DNA from: Rapana venosa
Taxonomy: Eukaryota > Mollusca > Gastropoda > Neogastropoda > Muricidae
DNA length: 64,000 bases
Direction of reading: 5' to 3'
NCBI GenBank assembly: GCA_028751875.1
Contig: CM054141.1
Location: 69,384,873-69,448,872 of the forward strand
Positions 1 through 11,053 of this stretch are shown one piece after another. The position numbers were made by a program, and so were the translations under genes. The notes under the pieces were generated by a model. The model was not told where the DNA came from. It saw nothing but the letters and a program-made list of their open reading frames with translations, and made no database searches. Every line of letters begins with the position of its first letter. The first letter of the stretch is position 1.

Positions 1-744
1 TTTTTTCCTTTTTTTTGTTTTTTAGACGAAGTTCCAGAAATCGGAATGGGAAAACTTCATTTTTTCCACTGTCTTTTCTTTATGGCACCCCCACAACAAC
101 ACACCACACACACACCAGCAATTTTGTGACGCCATTTCATTACAACGACGTTTTTTAGTTTGTTTTTAAAAGACGCTTTCGAAGACACATCTAAATGGAT
201 AGAGAATTTCCGCCCTCAGAGTGCTTCTAAACTCCCGGGTGTGAAAGCAATAAGTTTTTAACTTTGCAATGACAAGGTCTATTAATGGCTTGTCACTGAG
301 AATTAACACTATGAAAAAATGCTTTTAGCTCTATCATTTTCGTACTTTTGCCAGAATAGAATGAAAATGAAGCTCCACTCGAAGGGGTTTCTGGAATGAC
401 ATGAAGACAGTACACACACAGAGGCTGCTGAAAATAGCTTAGGGAAGAAGGAAAAGAATTGACCAAAACTCTTCTTAGTGAGGAAGTTTCTCATATTAGC
501 CAGAAAAAAGGAAAAAAACCCGAAAAGACAACAAAGAAAGAACTACAAGAAACTTTTTTTTTAAATAGATAAAACAAAGATAAGAAAGACAAACGTGTGT
601 GGTTAGAAAATGAATGCTCCAAAATAGAAATACCAACTGTTCATAGAAATACAAAAAAGTTTTTTTCGGCAAATCAAAATTTCCAAACCAAAGCCTATAT
701 ATAACAAGGAGGGATGTGGGGGGTGGGGGTGGGGTGGGAATTAA
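1..744. other. Unassigned non-coding sequence
   Basis: AT-rich sequence with homopolymer runs and a short G-rich stretch near 716-737. Open frames are short and of low complexity. I see no domain, tRNA-like promoter or repeat-family match. Confidence 0.5.
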
Positions 745-845
745 TTTTTTTGCTGTATGCAAAATTGCCAGGGACAAGTTTCTTGTGTGTGGGCCTCGCT
801 TTATTGTTTCATCTGAAAGACTAGCACTTAGACCACCATTCTAGT
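745..845 (-). mobile_element. SINE B fragment
   Basis: Read on the minus strand, this matches the middle of the SINE B copies at 32,562 and 47,683. It has the core around TCATCTGAAAGACTAGC and then the segment equivalent to 'ttgccagggacaa' and 'ttcttgt'. Both the tRNA-like head and the tail are missing, so it is an internal fragment. The match was made by eye. Confidence 0.55.
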
Positions 846-1187
846 GAAGAGCTCTTAAATGTGGCTTAGAAAAATATCAAGCCCACGGTGTATTGTTTTT
901 CTTTTTTGTTTGGGTTTTTATGAGTACTTTAGCGCCTACCATTTTGATCCAGAACTGAAGTGGTTTGTTGTGTACGCTAAGGACCGTCTCCCAGTAATGA
1001 CATGATGTTTCTTTCAGGGTTACAGTTTAGTTTTCTTCTACATTTCAGGAAAATTCATCCATTCTTAAATGACACCAACCAGAAACATTGCAACACACAC
1101 AAATGCAAAGAGGGTCTTGACTCTGAAGGCATATCCCCTTTTTGGGTTTGTTTCGGTGTTGTTGTTGTGGGTTGTTGGTGTGTGTGG

Positions 1188-1270
<83 letters not shown>

Positions 1271-2045
1271 CATTCCTTCTGTTATACTTTAAGTTCCTTT
1301 TTCGTGAAACGAAAGGCCGCTACACTTTACAAGAAAAGACTTATTAACACTCTGTCCAGTATGCACACAGAATTCCTTACTGTATGTACATTCGACTCCA
1401 TTGTCAGCCAGTCTCTTTATTTCTACATTCTCACTTTGAACGATGTGGCTCTGTCCTAAAGCTGTGTCAGTTAGTGATGTCAGCTAACTGCCAAGGCCTA
1501 CACTGAAATGTTGCTATGTTGTAAAATGCTGCGTTGAGATTGCTTTCAGACATGACAAGCTCTTAACCTAACAGCCTGCACTCTCCTCTAAAGGAGAAAA
1601 ATGCTCTGAAGTCGGAGTATGGCTGCCTATAATTATGGCGAGGTACTTAAAAACAGTCCCGCACGTAAAAACTTCTCATTCAGTGTGACAATTTCAATCT
1701 CACGGTAATTCCCAGGCGGGATGAGGGAGTCAGAGTGATGCACATCCTGGGTGACCCCCAGAGTGTTCAGCTGGGGAACGCACAACAATGACACCACCAC
1801 CAACAACAACTTTGAACGCTAAACGTTGGTGTTGTAGTCCATGCAGGAAGGGGCGCGGTGTGAGGTTAGGGAGTGGGGGGTGGGGGGGTTATAGCCTAGT
1901 GACTGTGCGCCCCACTCTTGATATGATAATGATGATCTGACAGCTACTGTCGAGGGCTTGGCTGTTTACACAGGTCTGTCTTTCTGAGCAAACAGGTGTG
2001 TGCTGCAGCCTCTTGCCTTCAGAGCAGTGCGCGACAATTGATGAT
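846..2045. other. Unassigned sequence around a GT microsatellite
   Basis: Apart from the GT array at 1191-1269, this stretch is moderately complex sequence without a convincing open frame or repeat match. A short CCACCACCAACAACAAC-type run lies near 1792-1810. Confidence 0.45.
1191..1269. repeat. (GT)n microsatellite
   Basis: Long GT dinucleotide array interrupted by GAGGA near 1228. The cysteine/valine and histidine/threonine open frames over it are artefacts of the repeat. Confidence 0.95.
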
Positions 2046-2050
2046 AGAAA

Positions 2051-2108
2051 GATGATGATGATTTATGATGACGAAACGACGACGACGACGACGATGATGA
2101 TGATGATA
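2051..2108. repeat. GAT / ACG trinucleotide repeat
   Basis: Alternating GATGAT and ACGACG trinucleotide runs, with a few interruptions. Confidence 0.9.
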
Positions 2109-2147
2109 GTATGCGTGCGTTCTCGTGCGTACGTTTGTTTTTTAATA

Positions 2148-2365
2148 TTCTTTTATATCAAGGATAATGGAATAAGCACTTATGTGCTTTTTTACATCCA
2201 GTCCCCGTGTGTATGCGGTTTTGCAAATTCTGTCATCTGTTCCCACCGGCACACAATGGCCTACTCTTACGAAAAGCGGAACAGGATTTAACGTGTGCGC
2301 AAGATGTTCTGCGTGCGTTCGCACACGGGACCTCGGTTTATAGTCTCATCCGAAGGACTACATCT
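2148..2365 (-). mobile_element. SINE A, 5'-truncated
   Basis: The plus strand reads, in order, the reverse complements of the SINE A tail (AAGGATAATGGAATAAGCAC), the GGGGACTGGATGT motif, the 'gttcccaccggcacac' segment and the core GGTTTATAGTCTCATCCGAA. The element therefore lies on the minus strand. The tRNA-like head seen in full copies (4,775; 55,836; 63,451) is missing, as expected for incomplete reverse transcription. Confidence 0.85.
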
Positions 2366-2378
2366 GTGTTTTGTTTTG

Positions 2379-2470
2379 TGTGTGTGTGTGTGTTTTCGCG
2401 CGCGCGTCGTGAGGATGTACATGTGCGTGCGTGCGTGCGGTGCGTGCGTGCGTGCGTGCGGGTTTCGCCT
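2379..2470. repeat. GT / GC alternating purine-pyrimidine tract
   Basis: (GT)n followed by CGCGCGCG and then GTGCGTGC runs. This is strictly alternating purine-pyrimidine sequence, the class that can adopt Z-DNA. Confidence 0.85.
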
Positions 2471-2529
2471 GTGTGGGTGTTTGGTGTGTCTGTACGTGTG
2501 AGCGCTCGTATGCATTTGTTGTTCTACTT

Positions 2530-3060
2530 GTGTCTGAAGTTTGAAAAAGTTTACCGAATGAAAACCGATCCACGTTTTTCAATTATCTGTGATCGCTACA
2601 AAAACACATATTGATAAAATAACACAGCGTATAGCTTAACTTTATTGTCTGCAGTATTTTCTATCAAATTTAGAGATGATCTTATCCGTGATTATTATGT
2701 TTTAACCTGTTCTGTTACGGCTAAAGGGAAGAACAAAACATTGCTGTTGTAGTGAGTTAGGACGTTATTCCAAACACAGCTGGTTCTACAATTAGTATGA
2801 AAGCAATGGTTTTAATGTATAAAGCGTTGATGCTTAATATTTCAAATAAGTGAACAGCGTTTCGCCATAAAAATTCTCGTATCGCTGTTAGCTGTTCTGT
2901 GTTGTTTCATTCGGCGTGTGCTTAATATCAAAGGTAACGGTATCGATTGTTGGTTTTCCATAAAAACTCCTTTGGGAATATGGGTCAAAGTTGTTTCCCT
3001 TTCTACAACTTCTCTTGTTTGTTTCGTCAAATGTTAACGTGCGTTTATTAGAACACACGC
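2530..3060. other. Unassigned AT-rich sequence
   Basis: No significant open frame, tRNA-like box or similarity to other parts of the window was seen. Confidence 0.45.
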
Positions 3061-3283
3061 AAGCGTTTGCATTTACAAACAGACACGCGCGCGTGTACGC
3101 ACACACACACATGCATAGACACACACACAGGCACGTACGTGCGCGCGCGTATGCACTCCACACACACACACACACACACACACATTCAAACAAACGTTCA
3201 CACGTACACACGCACGCATGCTTTTGCAACTCACACACACAACACAACACACACACACACACACAACACACACACAACACAGA
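3061..3283. repeat. (AC)n / CG-alternating microsatellite cluster
   Basis: Several AC dinucleotide blocks separated by ACGCGCGCGT-like segments and ACGCACGC steps. The opposite-strand cysteine-rich frames are repeat artefacts. Confidence 0.9.
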
Positions 3284-3323
3284 TTGCATGTGGTGGGGAT
3301 GCCGGGAGTCTGTCAGAATAAAT

Positions 3324-3351
3324 AGCATCCCCACCTTCTGGAAATTCTGTA
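3324..3351. repeat. 28-bp motif shared with 55,225-55,252
   Basis: Begins AGCATCCCCACCTTCT and ends GAAATTCTGTA. It matches 55,225-55,252 at 27 of 28 positions, and both copies are preceded by a TATA-like run (AATAAAT here, TATAAAA there). The family is unknown. Confidence 0.7.
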
Positions 3352-3454
3352 GTCTTTAGCACTTTACTTATATATTAAATAACTGACAACACTTTCAGCC
3401 TGGGCAAGTACGGTGGGTGACCTCTAGCTTGCTTTTTTTCTTATTCTTTTATTC

Positions 3455-3703
3455 TTTCAGTTCCAGGATAATGGAATAAGCACTCATGTGCTGTTTTACA
3501 TCCAGTCGCCGTGTGTATGCAGTTTTGTCAATTTTGTCATCCGTTCCCGCCGGCACATAATGGCCTACTCTTCCGAAAGGGGGAACGGGTTTTAACGAGT
3601 ACGCAAGATGTTCTGCGGGCATTCGAGCACGGGGGTCTCGGTTTGTAGTCTCAACCGAAAGACTTTTGATGGTAGTGGAGTCGGCACTGAGTCTGAGCGT
3701 ATT
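3455..3703 (-). mobile_element. SINE A, 5'-truncated
   Basis: Minus-strand SINE A with tail (AGGATAATGGAATAAGCAC on the plus strand), body and core, ending in the 'gtggagtcggcactga' segment. The tRNA head is missing; its place is taken by the CAA/CAG array that starts at 3704. Confidence 0.85.
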
Positions 3704-4066
3704 CAACAACAACAGCAACAAACAGCAACAAAACAACAACAGCAGCAGCAACAACAACAACAACAACAACAACACAACAGCAGCAGCAACAACAACAACA
3801 AAACAACAACAGCAGCAGCAGTAACAACAACACAACAGCAGCAGCAGCAACAACAACAACAAAACAACAACAGCAGCAGCTACAACAACAAGACAACAAC
3901 AGCAGCAGCAGCAACAACAACAATAATAACAACAAAACAACAACAGCAGCAGCAACAACAATAATAACAACAAAACAACAACAGCAGCAGCAGTAACAAC
4001 AACACAACAGCAGCAACAACAACAGCAACAAAACAACAACAGCAGCAGCAGCAGCAACAGCAACAA

Positions 4067-4097
<31 letters not shown>

Positions 4098-4257
4098 AAA
4101 CAACAACAGCAGCGACAACAACAACACAACAGCAGCAACAACAACACAACAGCAGCAACAACAACAGCAACAAAACAACAACAGCAGCAGCAGCAACAAC
4201 AACACAACAGCAGCAGCAACAACAACAACAACAAAACAACAACAACAGCAGCAGCAG
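3704..4257. repeat. CAA/CAG trinucleotide array with higher-order unit
   Basis: About 554 bp made almost entirely of CAA, CAG and AAC triplets. The units recur in blocks of roughly 30 bp: an AAAACAACAAC step followed by three or four CAG triplets and then CAA triplets. The array is open in several frames (polyglutamine on plus; polyleucine, polyvaline or polycysteine on minus). These frames are not supported as genes because they have no unique flanking coding sequence. Confidence 0.9.
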
Positions 4258-4314
4258 TAGGAGCATCAACTGTACTTACATGTTAGTGGTTTGGTTTGTT
4301 TGGTAAAGCAGATT

Positions 4315-4635
4315 TGGGGCTCCTGTAGCCTAGTGGTTAGAGCGTTCTGCACGTGATCTCACGGCCCAGGGTCAAGCCACATACGAGGCACCCGTTTTGG
4401 AATACCTGACTCTAGAGTTGGTTACTTCGTGCCGACTCCACTCCCCCCCCCCCCCCCCCCCCCACCCCTACCCCCCAAAAAAACCCTCGGATGAAACTAT
4501 AAACCGAGGAGGCCTCTGTCTGCGAACGCTCACCGAAAATCTTCCGCACACGTTAAAACCCGACTCCGCCTTTCGAAAGAGTATGCCATTTCGTGCCTGT
4601 AGGAAAGAATGACGAATTTAAAATAGAAAAACAAA
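4315..4635 (+). mobile_element. SINE A with a variant head and poly-C insertion
   Basis: The head reads TGTAGCCTAGTGGTTAGAGC, a good Pol III A box, but the B-box region (CAGGGTCAAGCC) is decayed. The core (GGATGAAACTATAAACCGAG) and the 'gcacacgttaaaacccg' body follow. A C22 run at 4442-4463 interrupts it before the core. The 3' tail has no clear CCATTATCCTCGA motif. Confidence 0.75.
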
Positions 4636-4774
4636 ACTCGCATGCACAAAGGTGTCGTAGCTAGACACCCTCCCCGAAGTCAGAATGCGGTTACCTTAAA
4701 GGCGGGTTACAAACAGTCGCATACTCAAACTGTCACCATTATTTTGTGAACCTCAGATCCCTAGCCCAGAAACA

Positions 4775-5165
4775 GGGGATGGGACAGCCTGGTGGTTAGA
4801 AGTAATGCGCTTGTGATCTGCTGACCCGGGTTCGAATCTCGTTCAAGAGGATTTTTCCTCCTGGAGTTAACATCAGTGCAGACTCCACTCTCCCCCAAAA
4901 GTCCTACGGATGAGACTATAAACCGAGGTCCCGTGTGCAAACGCAAAGCAACACATACGAGGTATGTGTATCTTGCGCACATATTAAAACCCGTTCCGCA
5001 TTTCGGAAGAGTAGGCCATCGTGTGCCGGTGGGGACGGATGACAACATTTACAAAACTGCATAAACACGGGGACTGAAAGTTAAAAAGCACATGAGTACT
5101 CGTTCCATTATCCTCGGAAAATGAATCAATCAATAAATAATAAATGAAATAAACAAAATACCCAA
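4775..5165 (+). mobile_element. SINE A, near full length
   Basis: tRNA-derived head with an A-box-like ACAGCCTGGTGGTTAGA and a B box GGGTTCGAATCTC. Then come the core ACGGATGAGACTATAAACCG, the 'gtgtgccggtggggac' body and the LINE-like tail GTTCCATTATCCTCGGAAA with AAATA repeats at the end. Extra bases near 4945-4970 lengthen the middle. It is about 390 bp and presumably transcribed by Pol III, as the family boxes indicate. Confidence 0.9.
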
Positions 5166-5468
5166 AACAAAGTAAAAAACACTCAAATGAAATAAAGAGC
5201 AGATTTCAAGTGCTGAGAACGACGTAGATAACACCTATATGTCGTGATTGGCATTATCTGTTTTAAGTCGTTCAATGGTGGGGTTTTTCTCCGTGGTTTC
5301 TTTCGTTCAAAGTGACAATAAAACATGTTTAGTTGGTTAAAGGAGCGACGTATGGAGACTGTATAGACAGGTGTATCAAGGGTGTTTTCTTGCACCTGTC
5401 GATTTGCCTTACAAAGCATTAGTTTGATTTGTGTTGTTATATATGCGTTTTTACCAGTGTCGTTTTAC
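5166..5468. other. Unassigned sequence
   Basis: About 300 bp with only a short minus-strand open frame and no recognisable repeat family. Confidence 0.4.
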
Positions 5469-5490
5469 TCTGTCTCTGTCTGTCTGTCTT

Positions 5491-5567
<77 letters not shown>

Positions 5568-5582
5568 CTCGCTCTCGCTCTC
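5469..5582. repeat. (CTGT)n / (CT)n / (CTCTCG)n compound microsatellite
   Basis: CTGT tetranucleotides pass into a CT array and then into CTCTCG hexamers. Confidence 0.95.
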
Positions 5583-5660
5583 TTAATCTACATCTTTTAT
5601 TGTGTTTCTTTCTTTTTTTTAGATTAAATAGACAAACTTATGGGAAAAGCAGAACAATAA

Positions 5661-5661
5661 T

Positions 5662-5708
<47 letters not shown>

Positions 5709-5710
5709 AA
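5661..5710. repeat. (GAAA)n microsatellite
   Basis: About twelve GAAA units, followed by A-rich sequence with scattered GAAA. Confidence 0.95.
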
Positions 5711-5947
5711 TAAGACAGAAAGAAAAAAAAGCATGAATGAATAAATACATTAAAGAAAAAAATAAGAAAGAAATAGAGAAAACAGAAAAAAAGGACAAAG
5801 AAAGGTAGATAACCGGACAGACAGAAAGGAAGAAATAAAAAGAAAGAATAAGAGCATGTGAAAAATATAATTGTGCTTTCTTTCGTATCGTTGAAAGGGT
5901 AACAAAGAAAAGATGGCGGACGATCTCCATTATCGTTGTTAGTCCTG

Positions 5948-6010
5948 AACACACACACACACCACACACACACACACACACATCTCTCTCTCTCTCTGTT
6001 TGTCTGTATA

Positions 6011-6106
<96 letters not shown>

Positions 6107-6107
6107 T
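5948..6107. repeat. (AC)n-(CT)n-(CTGT)n-(CT)n compound microsatellite
   Basis: Four adjacent simple-repeat blocks in about 160 bp. The order CTGT then CT repeats the array at 5,469-5,582. Confidence 0.95.
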
Positions 6108-6269
6108 GTTGATCATTTTCATGCAAATGACAATGTCACGTGCCACGGAGACTCTCTCAGCCTCCGAAGCATCCTCTCCTGAACGCAATATTCCATTGAT
6201 GCAGCAATTCCATGAGTGTCATTCGTCATTCACTCTTTTGAAACAATTTGGAAATATTATAGAAATTGT

Positions 6270-6358
6270 GTGTGTGCGTGCGTGCGTGCGTGTGTGTGCG
6301 TGTGCGTGTGTGTGTGTGTGTGTGCGTGCGTGCGTGCGTGTATGTGTGTATGTGTGTG
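6270..6358. repeat. GT / GTGC microsatellite
   Basis: Alternating GTGTGT and GTGCGTGC runs. Confidence 0.95.
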
Positions 6359-6424
6359 AGCAAATCGGCATCATTTTGCAGTTATTAGCTTGCGTGCGTT
6401 TGTAACTTAATTTGATATCTGCAC

Positions 6425-7060
6425 TGCCACAAAATCAATGTTGCCAATCATCTCCATAAAGACATGCTGCAAATCTCTAAAGATCCTCGTCAACAGACCG
6501 AAATTTCGGGCTGAAAGAAAAGATTCTTTGCTGAAGAAGAAGCCTGTTTTGTTGTGGAAGACGCATCACTGGACAAATCGCCCATGAATCCTTTGTAGAA
6601 AACCACCTAAAACACCGGCATGATGTTAGATTTTGTGATGGCATTTGACAAGCGCTAGCATGCAGCCTTCGGGCAATTTTGAGGAAGCACACAATTGGCA
6701 ACATCTTTGATCAAATCACCAAGGAGCTTAATGACATGCACTTAGAACAGTTTTCTTCAATTTGGGGCATTAGTGATTCATTTCATACAGAACCTGGTGT
6801 CAGACAGGGCTGTCCCTTCTCTCATGCTCTCTTTGACGTCTTTCTTGCTAAACTCAGTGACTGTTGCGCTGGAAGATCATTTTGTAGCTTTCACAGTTAG
6901 GATAATTGCCTGTCTATAGTTTGCCGATGATGTCGACGACATGAATGGAAGAGAACTATTAAAACGTATTCACAAAATATTGAAATTATTAGACGGAGAG
7001 ATCAGTGCAACTAAAACCAAGAGGTCAGGCGATATTTGAGGCAATAGGAGAGATACTTTC
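6425..7060 (+). mobile_element. Decayed LINE reverse transcriptase (RTE-like)
   Basis: Several frames together keep the order of reverse-transcriptase motifs found in the intact element at 58,713-60,461. A stretch near 6,484-6,520 matches the ILNRLKPQAE region. GRRITGQIAHES at about 6,560 matches the GRSTTEQI region. DFVMAFDK near 6,636 is motif A. GVRQGCPFSHALF near 6,800 is motif B', and FADDVDDMNG near 6,919 is the catalytic motif C. Stops and frameshifts separate these blocks, so it cannot encode an enzyme. Both element ends are unrecognised. Confidence 0.75.
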
Positions 7061-7540
7061 AAGTATTCTAAAACTAAAGACAACGAACATCTTTACATCC
7101 ATAATTCGCCCTGAAAGTGAAGAATCCAACTCTGAATAAAGTCCCACAGAAAATGTCACGTCTGTCATCAGTGTTCTCAACGCTCAAACCATCCGAAACA
7201 ACATCTCTTCGCAACTTTAAAGTACAGAGAAAATGCGTACGGGTGCACGCAATATGTCAGCCTTTATTTATGCTTACCTTTTTACGACCCAATTGGAACT
7301 GTCAAGAAACGAAATTTAGAGTGGCACAATCACATCACTATATTGCCTTACCTGACAAAAATTACTCAGCAGAGGCCCCAGCAAAGCAAAGAATGAGAAA
7401 AGTAGATAACAAAGCGGACAGATGACATGCAGATGTGAACGGGTTGACCTTTTGCCAATTTCTACACTACAGCAAAGACAGACAGGGATAATGAAGACTT
7501 TAGGAGACATTCAGCAAACACCTTGATGACCTCTACGTCA
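7061..7540. other. Unassigned sequence after a LINE remnant
   Basis: Open frames of about 100 aa on plus (7117-7425) and about 64 aa on minus show no motif I know. This could be further decayed LINE 3' sequence. Confidence 0.35.
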
Positions 7541-7662
7541 ATGGGGTTGATTGGTTGACTGATTGATTGACTGACTGAATGACAGATAGATTGATTGATT
7601 GACTGATTATCTAATTGATGAATTGAGTGACTGACTGACTGACTGACTGACTGACTTACTGG
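7541..7662. repeat. GATT / GACT tetranucleotide repeat
   Basis: Imperfect TGATTGAC and (GACT)n runs, cleanest at about 7,625-7,655. Confidence 0.85.
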
Positions 7663-7735
7663 AGGGATGGAGGGAAGGACATATTGGTGGATGGACAAAG
7701 CAATATTATATCTATTCCAACATAAAGCCCTCTGC

Positions 7736-7740
<5 letters not shown>

Positions 7741-7774
<34 letters not shown>

Positions 7775-7811
7775 CACACACACATACGCACGTGCGCGCA
7801 CACACACACAC
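7741..7811. repeat. (CA)n microsatellite
   Basis: CA dinucleotide array with a few CG and TA steps. Confidence 0.95.
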
Positions 7812-8267
7812 TCCCTTCAATTCATCGATCTCAAAGAGCGCGTTGAGAAGAAAGGTGATTTCAGTACGCCTTGTGAACCCTGGACTGCCATTTCATTCCG
7901 ACAGACAGCTACTTAATCAGGTTGTCGTCTGTTCCCACCAATTGGCAGTTTGTCGGAAGGAATAACTGGACCTAAGTACTCATTTCAGACAATCAACGAC
8001 GGACAACTCTGTGAAAAAGTAAGCAAAGTAATCCTGTCAGCAAAATTATGGGCCCTAATTGACACGAAAGGAGAAATATTTAGGAAAAAATAGAACAAAA
8101 TAAAACAAAAAAACCCTCACGCCACTACTATCACCACCATCATTAACTCTGATGGCAACAATACTGAAATCATCTATAGAAAAGGTCAAACCAGTTTTGT
8201 CAAAGAATGAATGTTGTCTGAAATGATCATGATGACTTATGTCAGACAGAACACTATTGCCTAGTTC
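7812..8267. other. Unassigned sequence
   Basis: Nothing recognisable on either strand. Confidence 0.4.
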
Positions 8268-8470
8268 CTATTTAGCGGTATAGCGCAGTGTCACGCAGCG
8301 GTCCGCTAAACAAGAAGTTTGGTGTTCAAATCTGGATAGAACAGACTTTTGGTCATTTAACAAGGACATGACCAGATGTCTTTGCATTGACGGTACTGGC
8401 TGTGATGGTGGCTGTGATGGTGGATGTGTGCCATTTTTCTGATAAAACAATAAACTGAGATCTAGTCATC
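8268..8470 (+). mobile_element. Possible tRNA-headed SINE remnant
   Basis: TAGCGCAGTGTC near 8,281 fits a Pol III A box, and GTGTTCAAATCTGG near 8,320 fits a degraded B box at a suitable distance. Downstream, ACAATAAACTGAGATCTAG near 8,446 resembles the core (ATAAACCGAGGTC) of SINE A and B. Too divergent to assign to either. Confidence 0.4.
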
Positions 8471-8659
8471 CAGGTAACGAATTAAAGGTAAACATTACGC
8501 GCATAGTCATGCAGAGGAATTCAGAATGCAAAGAATAAGAAGAAAAGATGAAGAAGACAACAACAACAAAAGAGGTAGAGCTGTGTTATTGAGATCTGTT
8601 CTCAGCTGGCTGAGCAGTTCCAATTCAGCAGTCATATCCCTTTTGTTAGTGAATGATTT

Positions 8660-8865
8660 ACGATACAATACAATACAATTCATCATAATACCACATCACA
8701 CAACAAAACACAACACAATGCATTGCAATGCAATACAACGCAAACGCCATACAACACAACACAATACAATACATTGCAATGCAATACAACGCATCACAAT
8801 ACAGTTCAATACATTTCAACACAACAAAACACAACACAATGCAATACAACAAAACGGAATGTCAC
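8660..8865. repeat. Degenerate pentanucleotide repeat (ACAAT/GCAAT/ACAAC)
   Basis: Five-base periodicity with units of ACAAT, GCAAT, ACAAC and ACAAA. The same motif occurs in reverse complement at 44,300-44,645. The tyrosine/cysteine-rich open frames over it come from the repeat. Confidence 0.85.
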
Positions 8866-9600
8866 AAAAAGTAACAAAGAGAGATAGAGGTAAGGACAGA
8901 GGATGGAATCTAATAACCATTAACAAAGCTACAAAGAAATTTAGATCTTTATGAAAAAATATCAAGAACATGAAACGATAATTAAAACTTGAAGACAAAA
9001 AGCCCAGCGCAGAAACTCTGCCGTCATTACGACTTGTTAGCTCCGAACGATTGCAAATGGTTAATTCAAAAATGGGCTGATTCATAAACGAGTTGATTCT
9101 CAAATGGTTACTCTTATTCGTGCTATCTTTTCTTCAGCAATGTTATCGTTCACTTGAGACACATTTTCTAAATCGCCAAACATCTGACCTATTTCATTTT
9201 ACATATAAACTTTAAAGAGTTTAACAAATAACAGAATATGACCATCTTTTAGATTTTTTTAAAAGACCCATTCCATTACTGTTGGCCTGGTTTTTGTTTT
9301 TGATTAGGTTTGTTTTTGGTTAGTCATAATTATTTGTTTATTGATTGTCCTCCTTAGCTGAATGCTAAAGAGTCTACTTCCCATCCTTTTGTTTACTTTT
9401 TTTTAAAAACCGCTTCCCAAGACGGCTAATTACCTTCTTATAGGCTTGGTTATGATTTGTGTTGGGAAGAGGGGAGGAAACTACAATGGAAGGAAGAGGA
9501 GGAGAAAAAGTTTTGATGATAGCCACTATATCCAGAATTTTTATACCAAAAGATTCAATATTGATAGCTCATATTGTGTCAAGATGTCTGGGTGAAGTTT
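8866..9600. other. Unassigned sequence
   Basis: AT-rich sequence with T-runs and no supported gene or known repeat family. Confidence 0.4.
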
Positions 9601-9608
9601 TTCTTTAT

Positions 9609-9621
9609 TGCAGCACTTCTT

Positions 9622-9661
<40 letters not shown>

Positions 9662-9960
9662 ATCCTCCCCCCTGTCCTCCCTTCCTCCTTCCTCTCTTTT
9701 TTGCACTCTTCTTTTTCTGCTTCTTCTTCGCCATTGCAATTCTTCGTAATTCTTCTCCGCGATTCTTCTTTTTCGCAATTCTTCTACTTCGCAGTTCTTC
9801 CCAATTCTGTGCAACTTTTCTTCACAAATCTTCTTCTTTGCAAATCTTTGGGATTCTTCTTATCAATTCTTCTATTTTGCAATTTTTCTTCTTCGCAATT
9901 ATTTGACTTTGCAATTCCTTAGAACTGTTCCTCTCAATTATCCTACTTTGCAATGTTTCT
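9609..9960. repeat. Poly-C run and degenerate TTCTTCGCAATTCTTC repeat
   Basis: CT steps and a long C run (to 9,661) are followed by C/T-rich sequence. From about 9,710 a decayed tandem repeat follows with the recurring element TTCGCAATTCTTC at spacings of roughly 15-30 bp. Confidence 0.75.
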
Positions 9961-10202
9961 ACTTCTCCTATCTCTTTCACTTATTTCCTCGAGGAATTAT
10001 TAAATATTATTCTCACCTGACTCCTGTATTCATATCGGCTATGTGCCAATGCCTGAGCACCTGTGAATGGTTTTACTTCCTTTCTCTGTCGTTTTCCTGT
10101 CACCCCTCCCTGGCTTTTCCCCAGCAGTTCCTTGTACACACGTTTAAGCAAAGCAATGGGACCCTGATACCTGGATCCCTGCTGACATTTCTATCTCAAC
10201 TA

Positions 10203-10545
10203 GGGGGACGGGATCGCCTGGTGGTTAGAGTGATGCGCACTGCGCTCGTGATTTGCTGACCTGGGTTCCAATCTCGTTCACGAGGCTTTTTCGACTCCAC
10301 TCCCCTAAAAGTCCTTCAGATGAGACTATAAACCGAGATCCCGTGTGCAAACGCACGCAGAACACCTTGCGCACACGTTAAAATCCGTTTCGCTGATCGG
10401 AAGAGTAAGCCATTGTGTGCTGGTGGAAACTGATGACAATTACAAAACTGCATACACACCGGGGCTGGATGTAAAAAAAATATGTGAATGCTTATTCCAT
10501 TATCCTCGAAAGAAAAGAATGAAATGAACTAAATAACAAAGATGT
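10203..10545 (+). mobile_element. SINE A, near full length
   Basis: A-box region ATCGCCTGGTGGTTAGAG, B box GGGTTCCAATCTC, core CAGATGAGACTATAAACCGA, body and tail CTTATTCCATTATCCTCGAA, followed by A-rich sequence. The segment just after the B box, before 'gactccactccc', is shorter than in the 4,775 copy. Confidence 0.9.
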
Positions 10546-11053
10546 TAGCAGGATTTTTTTAAAGAAAAATCTTAACCATTTGCATTTACATGGAAAACAC
10601 GATACAAGCAGAGCATTAAATCTTTACGTCCATGTCAGCAGACATCAATTTTTTTAATGAACTATGCAAATAACTCTGTGATTAAGCACTTAAGAGAAAG
10701 TAACTGGCTTGCAGCCAAATATGTGTGATTAGTTAATGATACCCAAACCCCATTTTACATGTTTACCCCATATAGCTCAATAAGGAATCAAGATCCATTT
10801 CATTCATCTACATTAGCCTTTCAAATTAATCTTCTGTTTTTGTCGCTGCGCGTTCAGAACAGCGCGAGGGACAAAGGGGGAGGTCGAGGGGAGGGGGGAG
10901 TATTTTAAAAATCTGCATATTATTTCTTTGTCCCTTGTGTTGACAAGGTTCCTTGCTGAGTGGGTCAAGTCAACAATATTGGCATGAAGTTAAGTGGCTG
11001 TTGAGTTGTAGCCTATACCAGATTACCCTGCTGTAAAATGTGGACTGGTCTCT
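10546..11053. other. Unassigned sequence left of the gap
   Basis: No gene or repeat recognised. A G-rich patch lies at 10,875-10,900. The sequence stops at the N run. Confidence 0.4.

Noticed and set aside
3449..4269. Polyleucine, polycysteine, polyvaline and polyglutamine frames (up to 261 aa)
   Set aside because: They are translations of the CAA/CAG array and an adjoining SINE, with no unique coding sequence or splice context.
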